Shown: positions 44,438 through 52,946, counted from the first letter of the stretch. The stretch is DNA of 64,000 bases from CANMXU01 sp052030545 (GCF_052030545.1 NZ_JBPDIH010000002.1:62001-126000), one strand, 5' to 3'. Numbers and translations: made by a program. Notes: generated by a model from the letters alone, not told the origin.

Positions 44438-45832
44438 TTAGCGGCCGAACATTCCGCCACCGCCGCCCATACCACCCATTCCACCTGGTGGCATCATGCC
44501 TTTCATGCTGCGCATCATTTTTTTCATGCCGCCCTTACCTGACATTTTTTTCATCATTTTTTGCATTTGGGTAAATTGCTTCAAGAGCTTGTTCACGTCT
44601 TGAATTTGCATGCCAGAGCCTGCTGCAATTCTGCGTTTACGTGAACCTTTAATAATTTCAGGACGCTGACGTTCACCTGGTGTCATCGAGTTAATTATCG
44701 CTTCCATGTGAATGGTCATTTTGTCATCCATCTGGCCTTTAATTTGCTCAGACATATTGCCCATGCCTGGTAATTTGTCCATCAAGCCCATCATGCCGCC
44801 CATGCTTTTCATTTGCACAAGTTGTTCACGAAAGTCTTCAAGATCAAAACCTTTACCACTTTTAACCTTGTTAGCTAATTTTTCAGCTTTCTTTTTATCT
44901 ACTTTTTGTTCAACTTCTTCAATCAGTGATAAAACGTCACCCATACCTAAAATACGTGAAGCGACACGATCAGGGTGGAAAGGTTCTAGCGCGTCGGTTT
45001 TTTCACCAACACCCATAAACTTGATTGGCTTACCGGTAATATGACGAATTGAAAGTGCGGCACCGCCACGGGCGTCACCATCGGTCTTAGTTAAGATAAC
45101 ACCGGTTAATGGTAATGCGTCGTTAAAGGCTTTTGCCGTATTCGCGGCATCTTGACCTGTCATGGCATCAACGGTGAATAACGTTTCTACTGGGTTGATT
45201 GCGCTATGTAAGTCTTGAATTTCACCCATCATGCTTTCATCAACGTGTAAGCGACCAGCGGTATCAACAATTAGTACATCAAAGAACTGTAATTTTGCGT
45301 GAGCAATTGCGGCATTAGCAATATCAATTGGTTTTTGTTTGATGTCACTTGGGAAAAATTCAACGCCAATTTCATCCGCTAAGGTTTGTAATTGCTTGAT
45401 TGCCGCAGGACGATACACATCGGCACTAACAACTAATACCTTTTTCTTTTCACGCTCAGTTAAAAATTTAGCCAGTTTAGCAACTGAGGTGGTTTTACCC
45501 GCACCTTGAAGACCAGCCATTAAAACAACCGCTGGTGGCGCTGCTTTTAAGTCTAAGCTTTCGTTTTCTGCCCCCATGGCAATTTCAAGTTCAGAACGGA
45601 CAATTTTTACAAATTCTTGACCTGGCGTTAAACTTTTTGAAACATCAACACCAACCGCTCGCTCTTTCACTTTTTTAATAAATTCACGAATAACAACTAA
45701 GGCAACATCGGCCTCAAGTAACGCCATGCGAACTTCGCGCAGGGTCTCTTTAATATTGTCTTCGGTTAAGCGGCCTTTACCGCTGATATTTTTTAACGAT
45801 TTGGTTAAGCGATCAGATAAATTTTCAAACAT
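44438..45832 (-). CDS. ffh: Signal recognition particle protein Ffh
   Basis: A 464-residue SRP54 GTPase that binds 4.5S RNA and signal sequences. N domain, then G domain (G1 GLQGAGKTTSVAKLA, G3 DTAGR, G4 TKTDGDARGG), then a Met-rich M domain (MKSMGGMMGLMDKLPGMGNM). The tail is very Gly/Met-rich (PPGGMGGMGGGGGMFGR), as in many relatives. It is divergent from the Cu/Zn exporter gene; in E. coli ypjD is the direct divergent neighbour. Confidence 0.97.
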   Translation of the reverse strand: MFENLSDRLTKSLKNISGKGRLTEDNIKETLREVRMALLEADVALVVIREFIKKVKERAVGVDVSKSLTPGQEFVKIVRSELEIAMGAENESLDLKAAPPAVVLMAGLQGAGKTTSVAKLAKFLTEREKKKVLVVSADVYRPAAIKQLQTLADEIGVEFFPSDIKQKPIDIANAAIAHAKLQFFDVLIVDTAGRLHVDESMMGEIQDLHSAINPVETLFTVDAMTGQDAANTAKAFNDALPLTGVILTKTDGDARGGAALSIRHITGKPIKFMGVGEKTDALEPFHPDRVASRILGMGDVLSLIEEVEQKVDKKKAEKLANKVKSGKGFDLEDFREQLVQMKSMGGMMGLMDKLPGMGNMSEQIKGQMDDKMTIHMEAIINSMTPGERQRPEIIKGSRKRRIAAGSGMQIQDVNKLLKQFTQMQKMMKKMSGKGGMKKMMRSMKGMMPPGGMGGMGGGGGMFGR

Positions 45833-46094
45833 GTTTAACTCGATAATAAAATTAACGGCATTGATTTTTAATAAATGGTGACAAATCTATTAAATTCAAT
45901 AAGGGATAGCTTTGCTAAATTGCTGTCCATTATACCTTGGTCAGCCATAAGCGAAAGCATAAACTTTCACCGCTTGTTATTATCAATAAAAATAATCGAA
46001 ATTAATGAATTAGTTTAAGAGTCGTAATCGCAAATATGCTAAAATTCCCACTTACAGATTTGTCAGTCGTTGTATCGTGTTTAAAGGTTTAAAT

Positions 46095-47318
46095 GTGGAA
46101 CAGTTAAGTTTATTAATAGAGAATTTTTTAGCGCTTAGTGCCGAAGCAAGTCCATGGTTATTGCTTGGTTTAATTATCGCAGGATTAATGAAAGCTTGGG
46201 TACCCTCAAAAATTTTAAGTAAACATTTAGGTAAAGGAAAACCTGCCATTGTAAAAGCGGCATTAATAGGTGCGCCTTTACCACTTTGCTCTTGTGGCGT
46301 TATCCCCGTAGCCACTGAATTAAGACGAAGTGGCGCCTCGCCCGAAGCAACCGCTTCATTTTTAGTGGCCACCCCAGAAACTGGCGTTGACTCTGTGTCT
46401 GTTTCGTACGCCTTGTTGGGGCCAATATTTGCAATTTATCGCCCGATCACCGCGATTTTATCCGCAATTTTTACCGGTATGTTTGTCGCGACAACAAACT
46501 CACAATCGGCAGCAGAACAGCAGGATACAAAAAGTACTGGTCAAGAAAAAACTAGCAGCTGTTGTGCGAGCCAAGCGGAAAATAAAACTGAAACAATAAA
46601 AACGCCAGCGGAAACGACCAGCGCTTGCTGTTCAACAACACCGCAGGTAGAAAAGGCCGAAGTAAATACAAGTTGTTGTGCAAGCAAACCAAGTATTTCT
46701 GAACGTGCTGCTGAACAAACAGAAAAAACAACGTCATGCTGTGATACAGAAGCAACAACTCAACAAGCAAGTATTCTAGCTAAAACGACACTTGGGCTTA
46801 AATATGCTGCCACTAAGTTAATTGACGATCTGATCATTTGGTTAATGATCGGCCTTATTTTCGCCACACTAATAAAAACCTTTGTACCGCAAGAATTTTT
46901 ACTTAGTTACGGCACAGGCTTGCCAGCGATGTTAATGATGATTTTAATTTCAATCCCTATGTATATTTGTGCAACCGCATCAACACCTATTGCGGCAGGG
47001 TTAATTATGGCGGGCATTTCTCCGGGTACTGCTTTAGTGTTTATGATGGCAGGCCCTGCCACGAATATTTCAACACTTGGTGTGATTAGAAATGAAATGG
47101 GCACGCAAGTATTAGTGCGCTACTTATCTGGTATTGCTGTATGCGCGATTGCCTTTGGCTTGCTACTTGATTGGGGATTAAATCTATTTAATATTGATAT
47201 CACCCAACAAATGGCTCATAGCCACAGTATGCTGCCGGATTGGTTCGGATTATCTTGTGCCGCATTAATCGCATTATTGGCGATAAAACCATTACGAAAA
47301 CAATTTATTAGAGTTTGA
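46095..47318 (+). CDS. SO_0444-type Cu/Zn efflux permease with Cys-Cys loop
   Basis: About 407 residues with two sets of membrane helices. The N-terminal half holds LLLGLIIAGLMKAWVP and PLCSCGVIPVATELRRSG; the C-terminal half repeats the fold (MYICATASTPIAAGLI, MAGPATNISTL). A cytoplasmic linker of about 110 residues carries four Cys-Cys pairs (SSCCAS, SACCST, TSCCAS, TSCCDT), a likely metal-binding region. The GTG at 46095 is preferred because AAAGGT lies 7-8 bases upstream; a GTG at 46077 is an alternative. The gene is inserted between ffh and ypjD, which are adjacent in E. coli. The substrate is inferred from family resemblance. Confidence 0.82.
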   Translation: MEQLSLLIENFLALSAEASPWLLLGLIIAGLMKAWVPSKILSKHLGKGKPAIVKAALIGAPLPLCSCGVIPVATELRRSGASPEATASFLVATPETGVDSVSVSYALLGPIFAIYRPITAILSAIFTGMFVATTNSQSAAEQQDTKSTGQEKTSSCCASQAENKTETIKTPAETTSACCSTTPQVEKAEVNTSCCASKPSISERAAEQTEKTTSCCDTEATTQQASILAKTTLGLKYAATKLIDDLIIWLMIGLIFATLIKTFVPQEFLLSYGTGLPAMLMMILISIPMYICATASTPIAAGLIMAGISPGTALVFMMAGPATNISTLGVIRNEMGTQVLVRYLSGIAVCAIAFGLLLDWGLNLFNIDITQQMAHSHSMLPDWFGLSCAALIALLAIKPLRKQFIRV

Positions 47319-47457
47319 TCATATTATTGGCGTTTATATATGGAGTATGGCTAGCATTCTGATAGAATCAGCCATTGCTATGCGTATTTTATCGTCGTAT
47401 TTTGAGTTACTTGCTCATTATTTACCTTAATAAAGATAAAGGCTATTTAGATTTTTT

Positions 47458-48249
47458 ATGGATATTTTTTCAATCATTGCATTTGTTTTCTACATACTTG
47501 CAACTATTGCTATTGTTTCTCGATTATTCCACCCACAAGGGCCTAATCTCATTGTTGCACTTAGCTTAGGCGCTATTGCAATTATTGCGCATACCTTAAC
47601 CAACTCTCATCTTTTATTAGAGTCGCACGAGATTAACATTAACTTACCTAACGTTATTTCGTTGGTGAGTTTAATTATTACCTTAACAATTACCATCGTT
47701 GCGCTTAAATTTAAAGTGAACCTATTACTGCCCGTTGTTTATGGTTTTGCCGGTATTTGGCAGTTGTTAATGACCTTTATTCCCAACGTAGAGCAAATAC
47801 CATTGCACGCCGAGAAGCTATTTTTAATTAGCCATATAACGTTGGCATTAATTGCTTATTGCGTATTAATCATTGCGATGTTGTATTCATTCCAAGTGGC
47901 TTATATTAACTTCAAGTTAAAGAGTAAAAACCTGACTGCGGTTAGTCACTTGCCGCCACTAATGCAGGTAGAGCAGCAACTATTTACCATTTTGGCCATT
48001 GGCACCCTATGTTTATTTGCCAGTGAACTCACCGGATTTTTCTTTATTGAACGCTTTTTTGCCGCAGAAAATATTCATAAAACAGTGTTGTCTTTAATAT
48101 CACTAGTGATCTACACCATTATATTATGGGGTCATTACAGTAAAGGCTGGCGCGGCAATAAAGTCTTATCACTTACACTTATAGCAACAGGCTTATTAAC
48201 CTTATCTTATTTTGGCAGCCGATTTGTTAAAGAGTTTTTATTATCTTAA
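47458..48249 (+). CDS. ypjD: CcsA/HemX-like inner membrane protein YpjD
   Basis: A 263-residue protein with about eight membrane helices from the cytochrome c assembly (CcsA/CcmC-like) superfamily, YpjD branch. Membrane-embedded histidines and the LLPVVYGFAGIWQLLMTF segment fit. Position near ffh and upstream of the CorB-like gene is conserved in gammaproteobacteria. Its substrate is not established; a heme-related role is inferred from the superfamily only. Confidence 0.88.
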   Translation: MDIFSIIAFVFYILATIAIVSRLFHPQGPNLIVALSLGAIAIIAHTLTNSHLLLESHEININLPNVISLVSLIITLTITIVALKFKVNLLLPVVYGFAGIWQLLMTFIPNVEQIPLHAEKLFLISHITLALIAYCVLIIAMLYSFQVAYINFKLKSKNLTAVSHLPPLMQVEQQLFTILAIGTLCLFASELTGFFFIERFFAAENIHKTVLSLISLVIYTIILWGHYSKGWRGNKVLSLTLIATGLLTLSYFGSRFVKEFLLS

Positions 48250-48350
48250 TAATGCTGTATAACGTGTATAAGTTTTGTACAGATACAAAATGCGCGGCGA
48301 TTAGACCATAATTTTTAATCGCCTATTTTTAATTACCTAGGATCCCCTTT

Positions 48351-49634
48351 TTGGACAGTATCTCCACAGAAATATTGTTTGCCATACTTGGCATACTTAT
48401 TCTAATTTCAGCTTATTTTTCAAGCTCAGAAACCGGCATGATGTCACTTAACCCTTATCGGTTAAAACACCTTACTAAGAAAAAACATCGCGGTGCTAAA
48501 CGTGTGAGTAAATTACTTGCTAAGCCCGACAAACTCATTGGTTTAATTTTAATTGGCAATAACCTTGTTAATATTTTTGCCTCGTTAATTGCAGGTATTA
48601 TCGCAGAACGTCTATACGGTGATGCCGGGATCTTTTATGCAGGTTTATTACTCACCTTAGTTATTTTAATTTTTGCCGAAGTCACCCCAAAAACCTTGGC
48701 AGCGCTTTACCCTGAAAAGGTTGCTTTTCCAAGTTCAATTATTTTAACGCTACTATTAAAGCTGCTATACCCACTTGTGGTATCTGTTAACTGGATCACT
48801 AACGGCATTTTAATGTTGCTTGGTATTAGCTCTGAGCAGCGAGAGCAACATAGTTTAAGTACCGAAGAGCTTAAAACCGTGGTCAATGAGTCAAGTGCAT
48901 TATTACCCGAGCGCGACCAAAACATGCTGGTCGGTATACTTGACCTTGAAAATGTCACCGTTGAAGACATTATGATCCCGCGTAATGAATTGGTTGGCAT
49001 CGACATTAATGACGATTGGAAAAGAATTCAAAAACAACTTACTCAAGCCAACCATACCCGTGTATTGCTTTATCGCGATAATATTGATGATGTGGTCGGC
49101 TACGTGCATTTGCGTGACGCATTGCGCCTGGTATCAAAAAATCAATTTACCAAAGCCACACTACTACGTGCGGTTCGTGAATTGTATTTTATTCCAGAAG
49201 GCACACAACTGAATGTTCAGCTTCTTAAGTTTCAACATGCTAAAGAACGTTTAGGGCTTGTAGTGGATGAATACGGCGATATTCAAGGCTTAGTTACCTT
49301 AGAAGACATTCTAGAAGAAATCGTCGGTGACTTTACAACCACAATGACACCTACAGCCAGTGACGAAGTTAATATACAACCAGACGGCACCTACCTCGTT
49401 GACGGTAGCGCCACCATTCGTGATATTAATAAAGAAATGTCGTGGAGTTTTCCTACCGATGGGCCTAAGACACTTAATGGTTTGATCATCGAATACTTAG
49501 AAGATATTCCACAAGCTAACATAAGTGTGCGCATTTCAGGCTATCCAGTGGAAATTGTCGAGGTATGCGATAACATGATTAAAACCGTGCGTATATTGCC
49601 TGAGCATTTTAATGTTGCCGAAGACGATACATAA
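48351..49634 (+). CDS. CNNM/CorB-CorC family transporter with CBS pair (YfjD-like)
   Basis: A 427-residue protein with an N-terminal DUF21/CNNM membrane domain (YFSSSETGMMSLNPYR, then LIGNNLVNIFASLIAG), a CBS pair (VEDIMIPRNELVGIDI onward) and a C-terminal CorC/HlyC domain (DEVNIQPDGTYLVDGS). The family is linked to Mg2+ or Co2+ export. It starts at TTG 48351, with AGGA 8 bases upstream; the next in-frame ATG would remove part of the first helix. It follows ypjD as in E. coli. Confidence 0.9.
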   Translation: MDSISTEILFAILGILILISAYFSSSETGMMSLNPYRLKHLTKKKHRGAKRVSKLLAKPDKLIGLILIGNNLVNIFASLIAGIIAERLYGDAGIFYAGLLLTLVILIFAEVTPKTLAALYPEKVAFPSSIILTLLLKLLYPLVVSVNWITNGILMLLGISSEQREQHSLSTEELKTVVNESSALLPERDQNMLVGILDLENVTVEDIMIPRNELVGIDINDDWKRIQKQLTQANHTRVLLYRDNIDDVVGYVHLRDALRLVSKNQFTKATLLRAVRELYFIPEGTQLNVQLLKFQHAKERLGLVVDEYGDIQGLVTLEDILEEIVGDFTTTMTPTASDEVNIQPDGTYLVDGSATIRDINKEMSWSFPTDGPKTLNGLIIEYLEDIPQANISVRISGYPVEIVEVCDNMIKTVRILPEHFNVAEDDT

Positions 49635-49651
49635 CCGTTACGGTCTGATTT

Positions 49652-49690
49652 AAAAAGAGCTGTTGATATCGTTATTAACAGCTCTTTTTT
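49652..49690 (+). terminator. Intrinsic terminator after the CorB-like gene
   Basis: AAAAAGAGCTGTT and AACAGCTCTTTTT form a 13-bp stem, followed by further T residues, 18 bp after the stop codon. It isolates the following DnaA-box cluster from upstream transcription. Confidence 0.92.
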
Positions 49691-49816
49691 TTGTGCCAAT
49701 CTTATTACAACTTGCCAATTTAACCATCAAAAATTTTTCTTTAAACTCACAAATAATAATTTGCATTCAATTATCCTACCTTTATCGTTAACAGAATGCT
49801 TTTTTAAGCAACCAAA

Positions 49817-49907
49817 TGTGGATAATATAGAAGCGCAAAAAAGTTAACCACAAAGTTATACACAGGCAGTTATCCACTTTTGCATTTTCCACAATTTCTG
49901 TGGATAA
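49817..49907. promoter_or_regulatory. Cluster of DnaA boxes in a convergent intergenic region
   Basis: Matches to TTATNCACA: 49817-49825 (minus strand), 49856-49864 (plus, TTATACACA) and 49899-49907 (minus strand). One-mismatch boxes on the plus strand: 49844-49852 (TTAACCACA), 49870-49878 (TTATCCACT) and 49885-49893 (TTTTCCACA). The last five start 12-15 bp apart. Both flanking genes end here, so this is not a promoter region. A titration or reactivation site (datA/DARS-like) is more likely than an origin: no GATC cluster and no oriC-linked genes are present. Confidence 0.78.
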
Positions 49908-50135
49908 CGGAGGCAAGCCCAATAAATTCTTGCGCTTGCGATTTGCAAACCCTTTTTAATAAAAATGTCATTTTTTTTTAATGCTTTCATGTAGGCCTTT
50001 GTTTGTAAGGAATGATGATTTTTTATTTTTTAAAACTATTAAATTGGTAAGAAATATGCAATGACTTGCCTAAACCCTGCGACGCGTATAACTGAGTAAA
50101 AAAAATATCAAAAGGGCAATAATCAATAACAAAAA

Positions 50136-50174
50136 AAAACTATGCAGGTGATTTTATACACAAGCATAGTTTTT
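50136..50174. terminator. Hairpin with a DnaA box in its loop
   Basis: AAAACTATGC and GCATAGTTTT pair around an 18-base loop, with A- and T-runs on either side, so it may end the SLT transcript (minus) and read-through from the left. The loop contains TTATACACA (50154-50162), another perfect DnaA-type 9-mer. Confidence 0.65.
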
Positions 50175-50237
50175 ATATTTATTTTGAATAACGATATACA
50201 ATATTTGTTGCTTAACTCGGCCCTTTAACCGCGGTAT

Positions 50238-50849
50238 TTAGCCAAAAAACAAGCGCCATAACCAGCCTTTGTTCAGCTCTTCTTCGCAACTTTTTAGTTG
50301 GCTACTGTAACGTTTAGCACGACTGTCGACTTTACGTGATACTGACACCAACCAAGCTTTCTTTTTATAGGTTTTACGCTTAAAACCACCCCAACCTTCG
50401 TGGTAGTTTAAATACTGGTTGTAAGCGTCCCATTTCGACACTTTATTAATTTTTTGCGTTTTGAAAATAAACCAGCCCATAAAGTCGATCGCGTCTTCAA
50501 AGTCATCACGATCTGCCCCTGAATTACCCGTTTCTCGCATATAGTCATCCCAAGTCATGGTTTTCGCCTGTGAATAGCCATAAGCACTACTCACTCGTCC
50601 CCATGGTATAAAACCCAAAAGATAGTCTCTTGGTGGCGCAGCGTCGGCTTTAAATGAGCTTTCTTGATACATCATGGCCATAGGTACATGAATTGGCACT
50701 CCCCAACGTTCGCGCGCATCTTTTGCAGCAAAATACCAATCTCGATGCTCTCTAAATATTTCACAAATATTTTCAGGGTTTTTAGGTGGCGGCGTAGCGC
50801 AGCCGGTAAGTAGGATCAGAAAAAATGATATCAGTATGGGTAATTTCAT
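50238..50849 (-). CDS. Transglycosylase SLT-like lipoprotein
   Basis: About 203 residues. The start is set at ATG 50849 (MKLPILISFFLILLTGCATP), which gives a short lipoprotein signal with lipobox LLTGC; 27 in-frame upstream residues look spurious. The mature part has a lysozyme-like glutamate in AMMYQESSFKADAAPPRDY and the segment SAYGYSQAKTMTWDDYM. It probably cleaves peptidoglycan at the outer membrane. It is a short single-domain member and not one of the named E. coli Mlt enzymes. No operon partner is visible. Confidence 0.78.
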   Translation of the reverse strand: MKLPILISFFLILLTGCATPPPKNPENICEIFREHRDWYFAAKDARERWGVPIHVPMAMMYQESSFKADAAPPRDYLLGFIPWGRVSSAYGYSQAKTMTWDDYMRETGNSGADRDDFEDAIDFMGWFIFKTQKINKVSKWDAYNQYLNYHEGWGGFKRKTYKKKAWLVSVSRKVDSRAKRYSSQLKSCEEELNKGWLWRLFFG

Positions 50850-50956
50850 AAAAAACTTAATTAATACAGATAGGTATTTGGAACAACAATAATGCCAGAA
50901 TAATTTTCCAATACCAAATTTAATCATCAAGCCATAGTGTTAATAAAAAACAGTAA

Positions 50957-50983
50957 AAATAAACACGAAAGATCAACAGCCCC
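50957..50983 (+). mobile_element. Orphan right end of the 262-bp MITE
   Basis: AAATAAACACGAAAGATCAA and the following CAGCCCC match the right end of MITE copy 2, followed by TA (50984-50985). No left end is present in the 107 bp between it and the SLT start. It lies 21 bp upstream of the first sigma-E-like promoter. Confidence 0.75.
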
Positions 50984-51004
50984 TAAAAATAATGACGATA
51001 AAAA

Positions 51005-51032
51005 TGAACTTTTTCCCTAGTGCATGCTCTTA
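51005..51032 (+). promoter_or_regulatory. Sigma-E-like promoter 1
   Basis: TGAACTT (51005-51011) resembles the sigma-E -35 (GGAACTT), and TCTTA (51028-51032) resembles its -10 (TCTGA/TCTAA). The spacer is exactly 16 bp, and transcription would start near 51037-51039. The same layout recurs 219 bp downstream. Confidence 0.6.
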
Positions 51033-51036
51033 CTAC

Positions 51037-51116
51037 GCGAGAGGTATTTTTATCCCTTTTAATTTCCTATAGTATTTCATGTTTTTTAGCGCATTTTTTA
51101 ATGCGCTTTTTTTTGT
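51037..51116 (+). ncRNA. Candidate sigma-E-dependent small RNA 1
   Basis: About 80 nt from the sigma-E-like promoter to an intrinsic terminator, with no open frame. The body is U-rich (GGTATTTTTATCCCTTTTAA) and precedes a stable hairpin, as in Hfq-dependent small RNAs. TTTTTATCC (51047-51055) is perfectly complementary to the ribosome binding site of the porin gene (GGATAAAAA, minus strand of 10670-10678). Inferred from signals only; no homologue was recognised. Confidence 0.5.
51088..51114 (+). terminator. Intrinsic terminator of small RNA candidate 1
   Basis: AGCGCAT and ATGCGCT pair around TTTTTA and run into TTTTTTTT. No protein gene on the plus strand precedes it within the region, which points to an independent short transcript. 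Confidence 0.88.
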
Positions 51117-51223
51117 CTTAAATTTGAGAACAATGAAAAATAATTGAGAAAGGCGAAATAAGTGATTAATAAATAGTGAGAAAAAAATAATTGAAAATTA
51201 ATTCACTTTTTTCGTATAAAAAG

Positions 51224-51251
51224 TGAACTAATCAAAATTACTGTAGTCTTA
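51224..51251 (+). promoter_or_regulatory. Sigma-E-like promoter 2
   Basis: TGAACTA (51224-51230), a 16-bp spacer and TCTTA (51247-51251). The G at 51257, 6 bases after the -10, begins GAAAG, the same first five bases as E. coli MicA. A sigma-70-like TTGAAA/TATAAA pair (51191-51220) overlaps and is an alternative. Confidence 0.6.
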
Positions 51252-51256
51252 ACTAT

Positions 51257-51324
51257 GAAAGCTAAACCTCCCTGGACTGCTTTCTTTATTTGTACGGCGC
51301 GTTGCCCTAACGCGCCTTTTTTTT
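51257..51324 (+). ncRNA. Candidate MicA-like small RNA 2 beside gshA
   Basis: About 68 nt: GAAAGC/GCTTTC hairpin with CCTCCC in its loop, a U-rich single-stranded stretch (TTTATTTGT), then a terminator hairpin. E. coli MicA is a sigma-E-dependent RNA of about 72 nt that begins GAAAG and lies immediately 3' of gshA, transcribed towards it; this candidate has the same position and orientation. The sequence beyond the 5' end differs from MicA, so homology is an inference from synteny, promoter type and architecture. The CCTCCC loop could pair with Shine-Dalgarno sequences. Confidence 0.55.
51296..51324 (+). terminator. Intrinsic terminator of small RNA candidate 2
   Basis: GGCGCGTT and AACGCGCC pair around GCCCT, followed by eight T residues on the plus strand. 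The minus strand has no T-run after the stem, so it does not serve gshA. Confidence 0.93.
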
Positions 51325-51362
51325 GTTTATCAAATAGTTAATAGTGAATAATTTTAGATTAA

Positions 51363-52946
51363 CTATTCACTTTTTTGCTCTGAAAAATACTCCGTTAAAA
51401 ATTCGTCAAAGCTTTGGTTATCGTCTGCTTCAATATCTTTTTGTTGCTGATGCGATGCAGCAACGGTTTCTGTAAAGTATGTTTGATCGTAAAATTGATA
51501 ATCTCTTGCTAACAGTTGCTCTCGATATTCACTTGCCTGCGCCAATGCGATTGCAGATAAGCTTTGTCCGTCTTCAATCAAAACTTTCAGTATTTGTGCC
51601 GACGGCGTTAAACTCGGGTCGTTAATTTTGGCATTTTCGACGGTAATTGCTTGGCTGTACTTAGTCGTTTGATAAGCGCTATCTAATAGCTTGGCAACTT
51701 GCGCAAGTTTGGCAAAAATTTCATTACCCCACTGCGTAACAGATTTTTTATCACTACCATCAACTAAGGTTAACTTTGGATCTCTGCCACGAATAACCAC
51801 TTCATCCATGTTGCTTTCATAAATACGCTGCTCATCGCAACCAAGTTGTTGATCATCTTCTAAGGCGCAGAATGTGAGAAATACATCTAAAAAGTAGACT
51901 TGTTCAATACTAATGCCGGTATCAACAAATGGGTTAACGTCTAAAGCGCGAACTTCAATATATTCAACGCCACGCTCTTGTAATGCTTGTGACGGTTTTT
52001 CGCCTGACTTTGCAACACGTTTAGGGCGAATTGGCGCGTAAAGTTCATTTTCAATTTGTAAAACGTTACTGTTTAGCTGCTGGTATTTGCCATCAACCTT
52101 AACGCCAATTTTGGCAAATTTTTCTGACGGTAGGCTAATCGCCTCTTGCACGCCGGCGACATAATCATCGAGATTGTTATAACAAATTCTTAGCGACGAT
52201 TGCTCGCTGTTGGTATAACCTAAATCGCTCATGCGTAGTGAAGTTGCATACTCTAAATAAATACTGCCTGACGGCGCAGTTTTAAAAGGTAACTGATGAT
52301 CATGGCCTTGTAAAAACGACGGACATAAACTTGGCGAACTACCAAATAAATAGGGAATTAACCAACAATAACGTTTGTAATTACGTAATACCGCGAAATA
52401 TTTTTCAGAAATATATTGATCACGAGGCAATTGGTTATCATCAAGTTCTTGCAAGGTTTGCCAAAAACTGTCAGGGAATGAAAAGTTAAAATGTATACCA
52501 GCAATAACTTGCATCATACTGCCGTAACGATTTTTCAACCCTTGGCGATAAACGGTTTTCATTTTGCCAATATTAGACTGACCATAATTCGCTAATGCTA
52601 TTTTGCCTTGATCTTCAACAAAACATGGCATGCTCATCGGCCACAACAATTCACCGTCTATTTGGCTTAAGGTATATTTTTGAATATCTTGCAATTGCGC
52701 AATTGCTTGCTCTGGCGAGAAGGTCACTGGCGTAATAAATTCTAGCAAGGTTTCAGCATAATCAGTGGTAATACTTGGGTGAGTTAATGCAGAGCCTAAT
52801 TGATAAAAATGAGGGCGTTCAGATAATTTACCTTCAGGTAAAACTCTTAAAGCTTCTCGTTCAATGCCTCGACCGATGCCGGTTAAAGCCGATAGATTAG
52901 CTTCTTGTTCAAAAGCCTTAAGGTATTTATTTAAAGAAGTTGTCAA
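51363..52946 (-). CDS. gshA: Glutamate-cysteine ligase
   Basis: About 527 residues, the E. coli-type enzyme that makes gamma-glutamylcysteine. Conserved blocks: GIGRGIEREALRV, GSALTHPSITTDYAETLLEFITPV and YIEVRALDVNPF. The start is set at TTG 52946, because AGGGA lies 6-7 bases upstream; a GTG at 52964 is an in-frame alternative adding six residues. It pairs with gshB at 20.7 kb for glutathione synthesis. It is monocistronic, and two small RNA candidates converge on its 3' end. Confidence 0.95.
   Translation of the reverse strand: MTTSLNKYLKAFEQEANLSALTGIGRGIEREALRVLPEGKLSERPHFYQLGSALTHPSITTDYAETLLEFITPVTFSPEQAIAQLQDIQKYTLSQIDGELLWPMSMPCFVEDQGKIALANYGQSNIGKMKTVYRQGLKNRYGSMMQVIAGIHFNFSFPDSFWQTLQELDDNQLPRDQYISEKYFAVLRNYKRYCWLIPYLFGSSPSLCPSFLQGHDHQLPFKTAPSGSIYLEYATSLRMSDLGYTNSEQSSLRICYNNLDDYVAGVQEAISLPSEKFAKIGVKVDGKYQQLNSNVLQIENELYAPIRPKRVAKSGEKPSQALQERGVEYIEVRALDVNPFVDTGISIEQVYFLDVFLTFCALEDDQQLGCDEQRIYESNMDEVVIRGRDPKLTLVDGSDKKSVTQWGNEIFAKLAQVAKLLDSAYQTTKYSQAITVENAKINDPSLTPSAQILKVLIEDGQSLSAIALAQASEYREQLLARDYQFYDQTYFTETVAASHQQQKDIEADDNQSFDEFLTEYFSEQKSE

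Noticed and set aside
46026..46094. Short ORF or alternative GTG start (46077) before the Cu/Zn exporter
   Set aside because: The ribosome binding site and the family N-terminus favour GTG 46095; the 18-codon ORF starting at 46036 has no support.
49693..50237. Chromosomal replication origin
   Set aside because: DnaA boxes are present, but there is no GATC cluster and no dnaA, mnmG or rpmH neighbour; datA/DARS-like control is the simpler reading.
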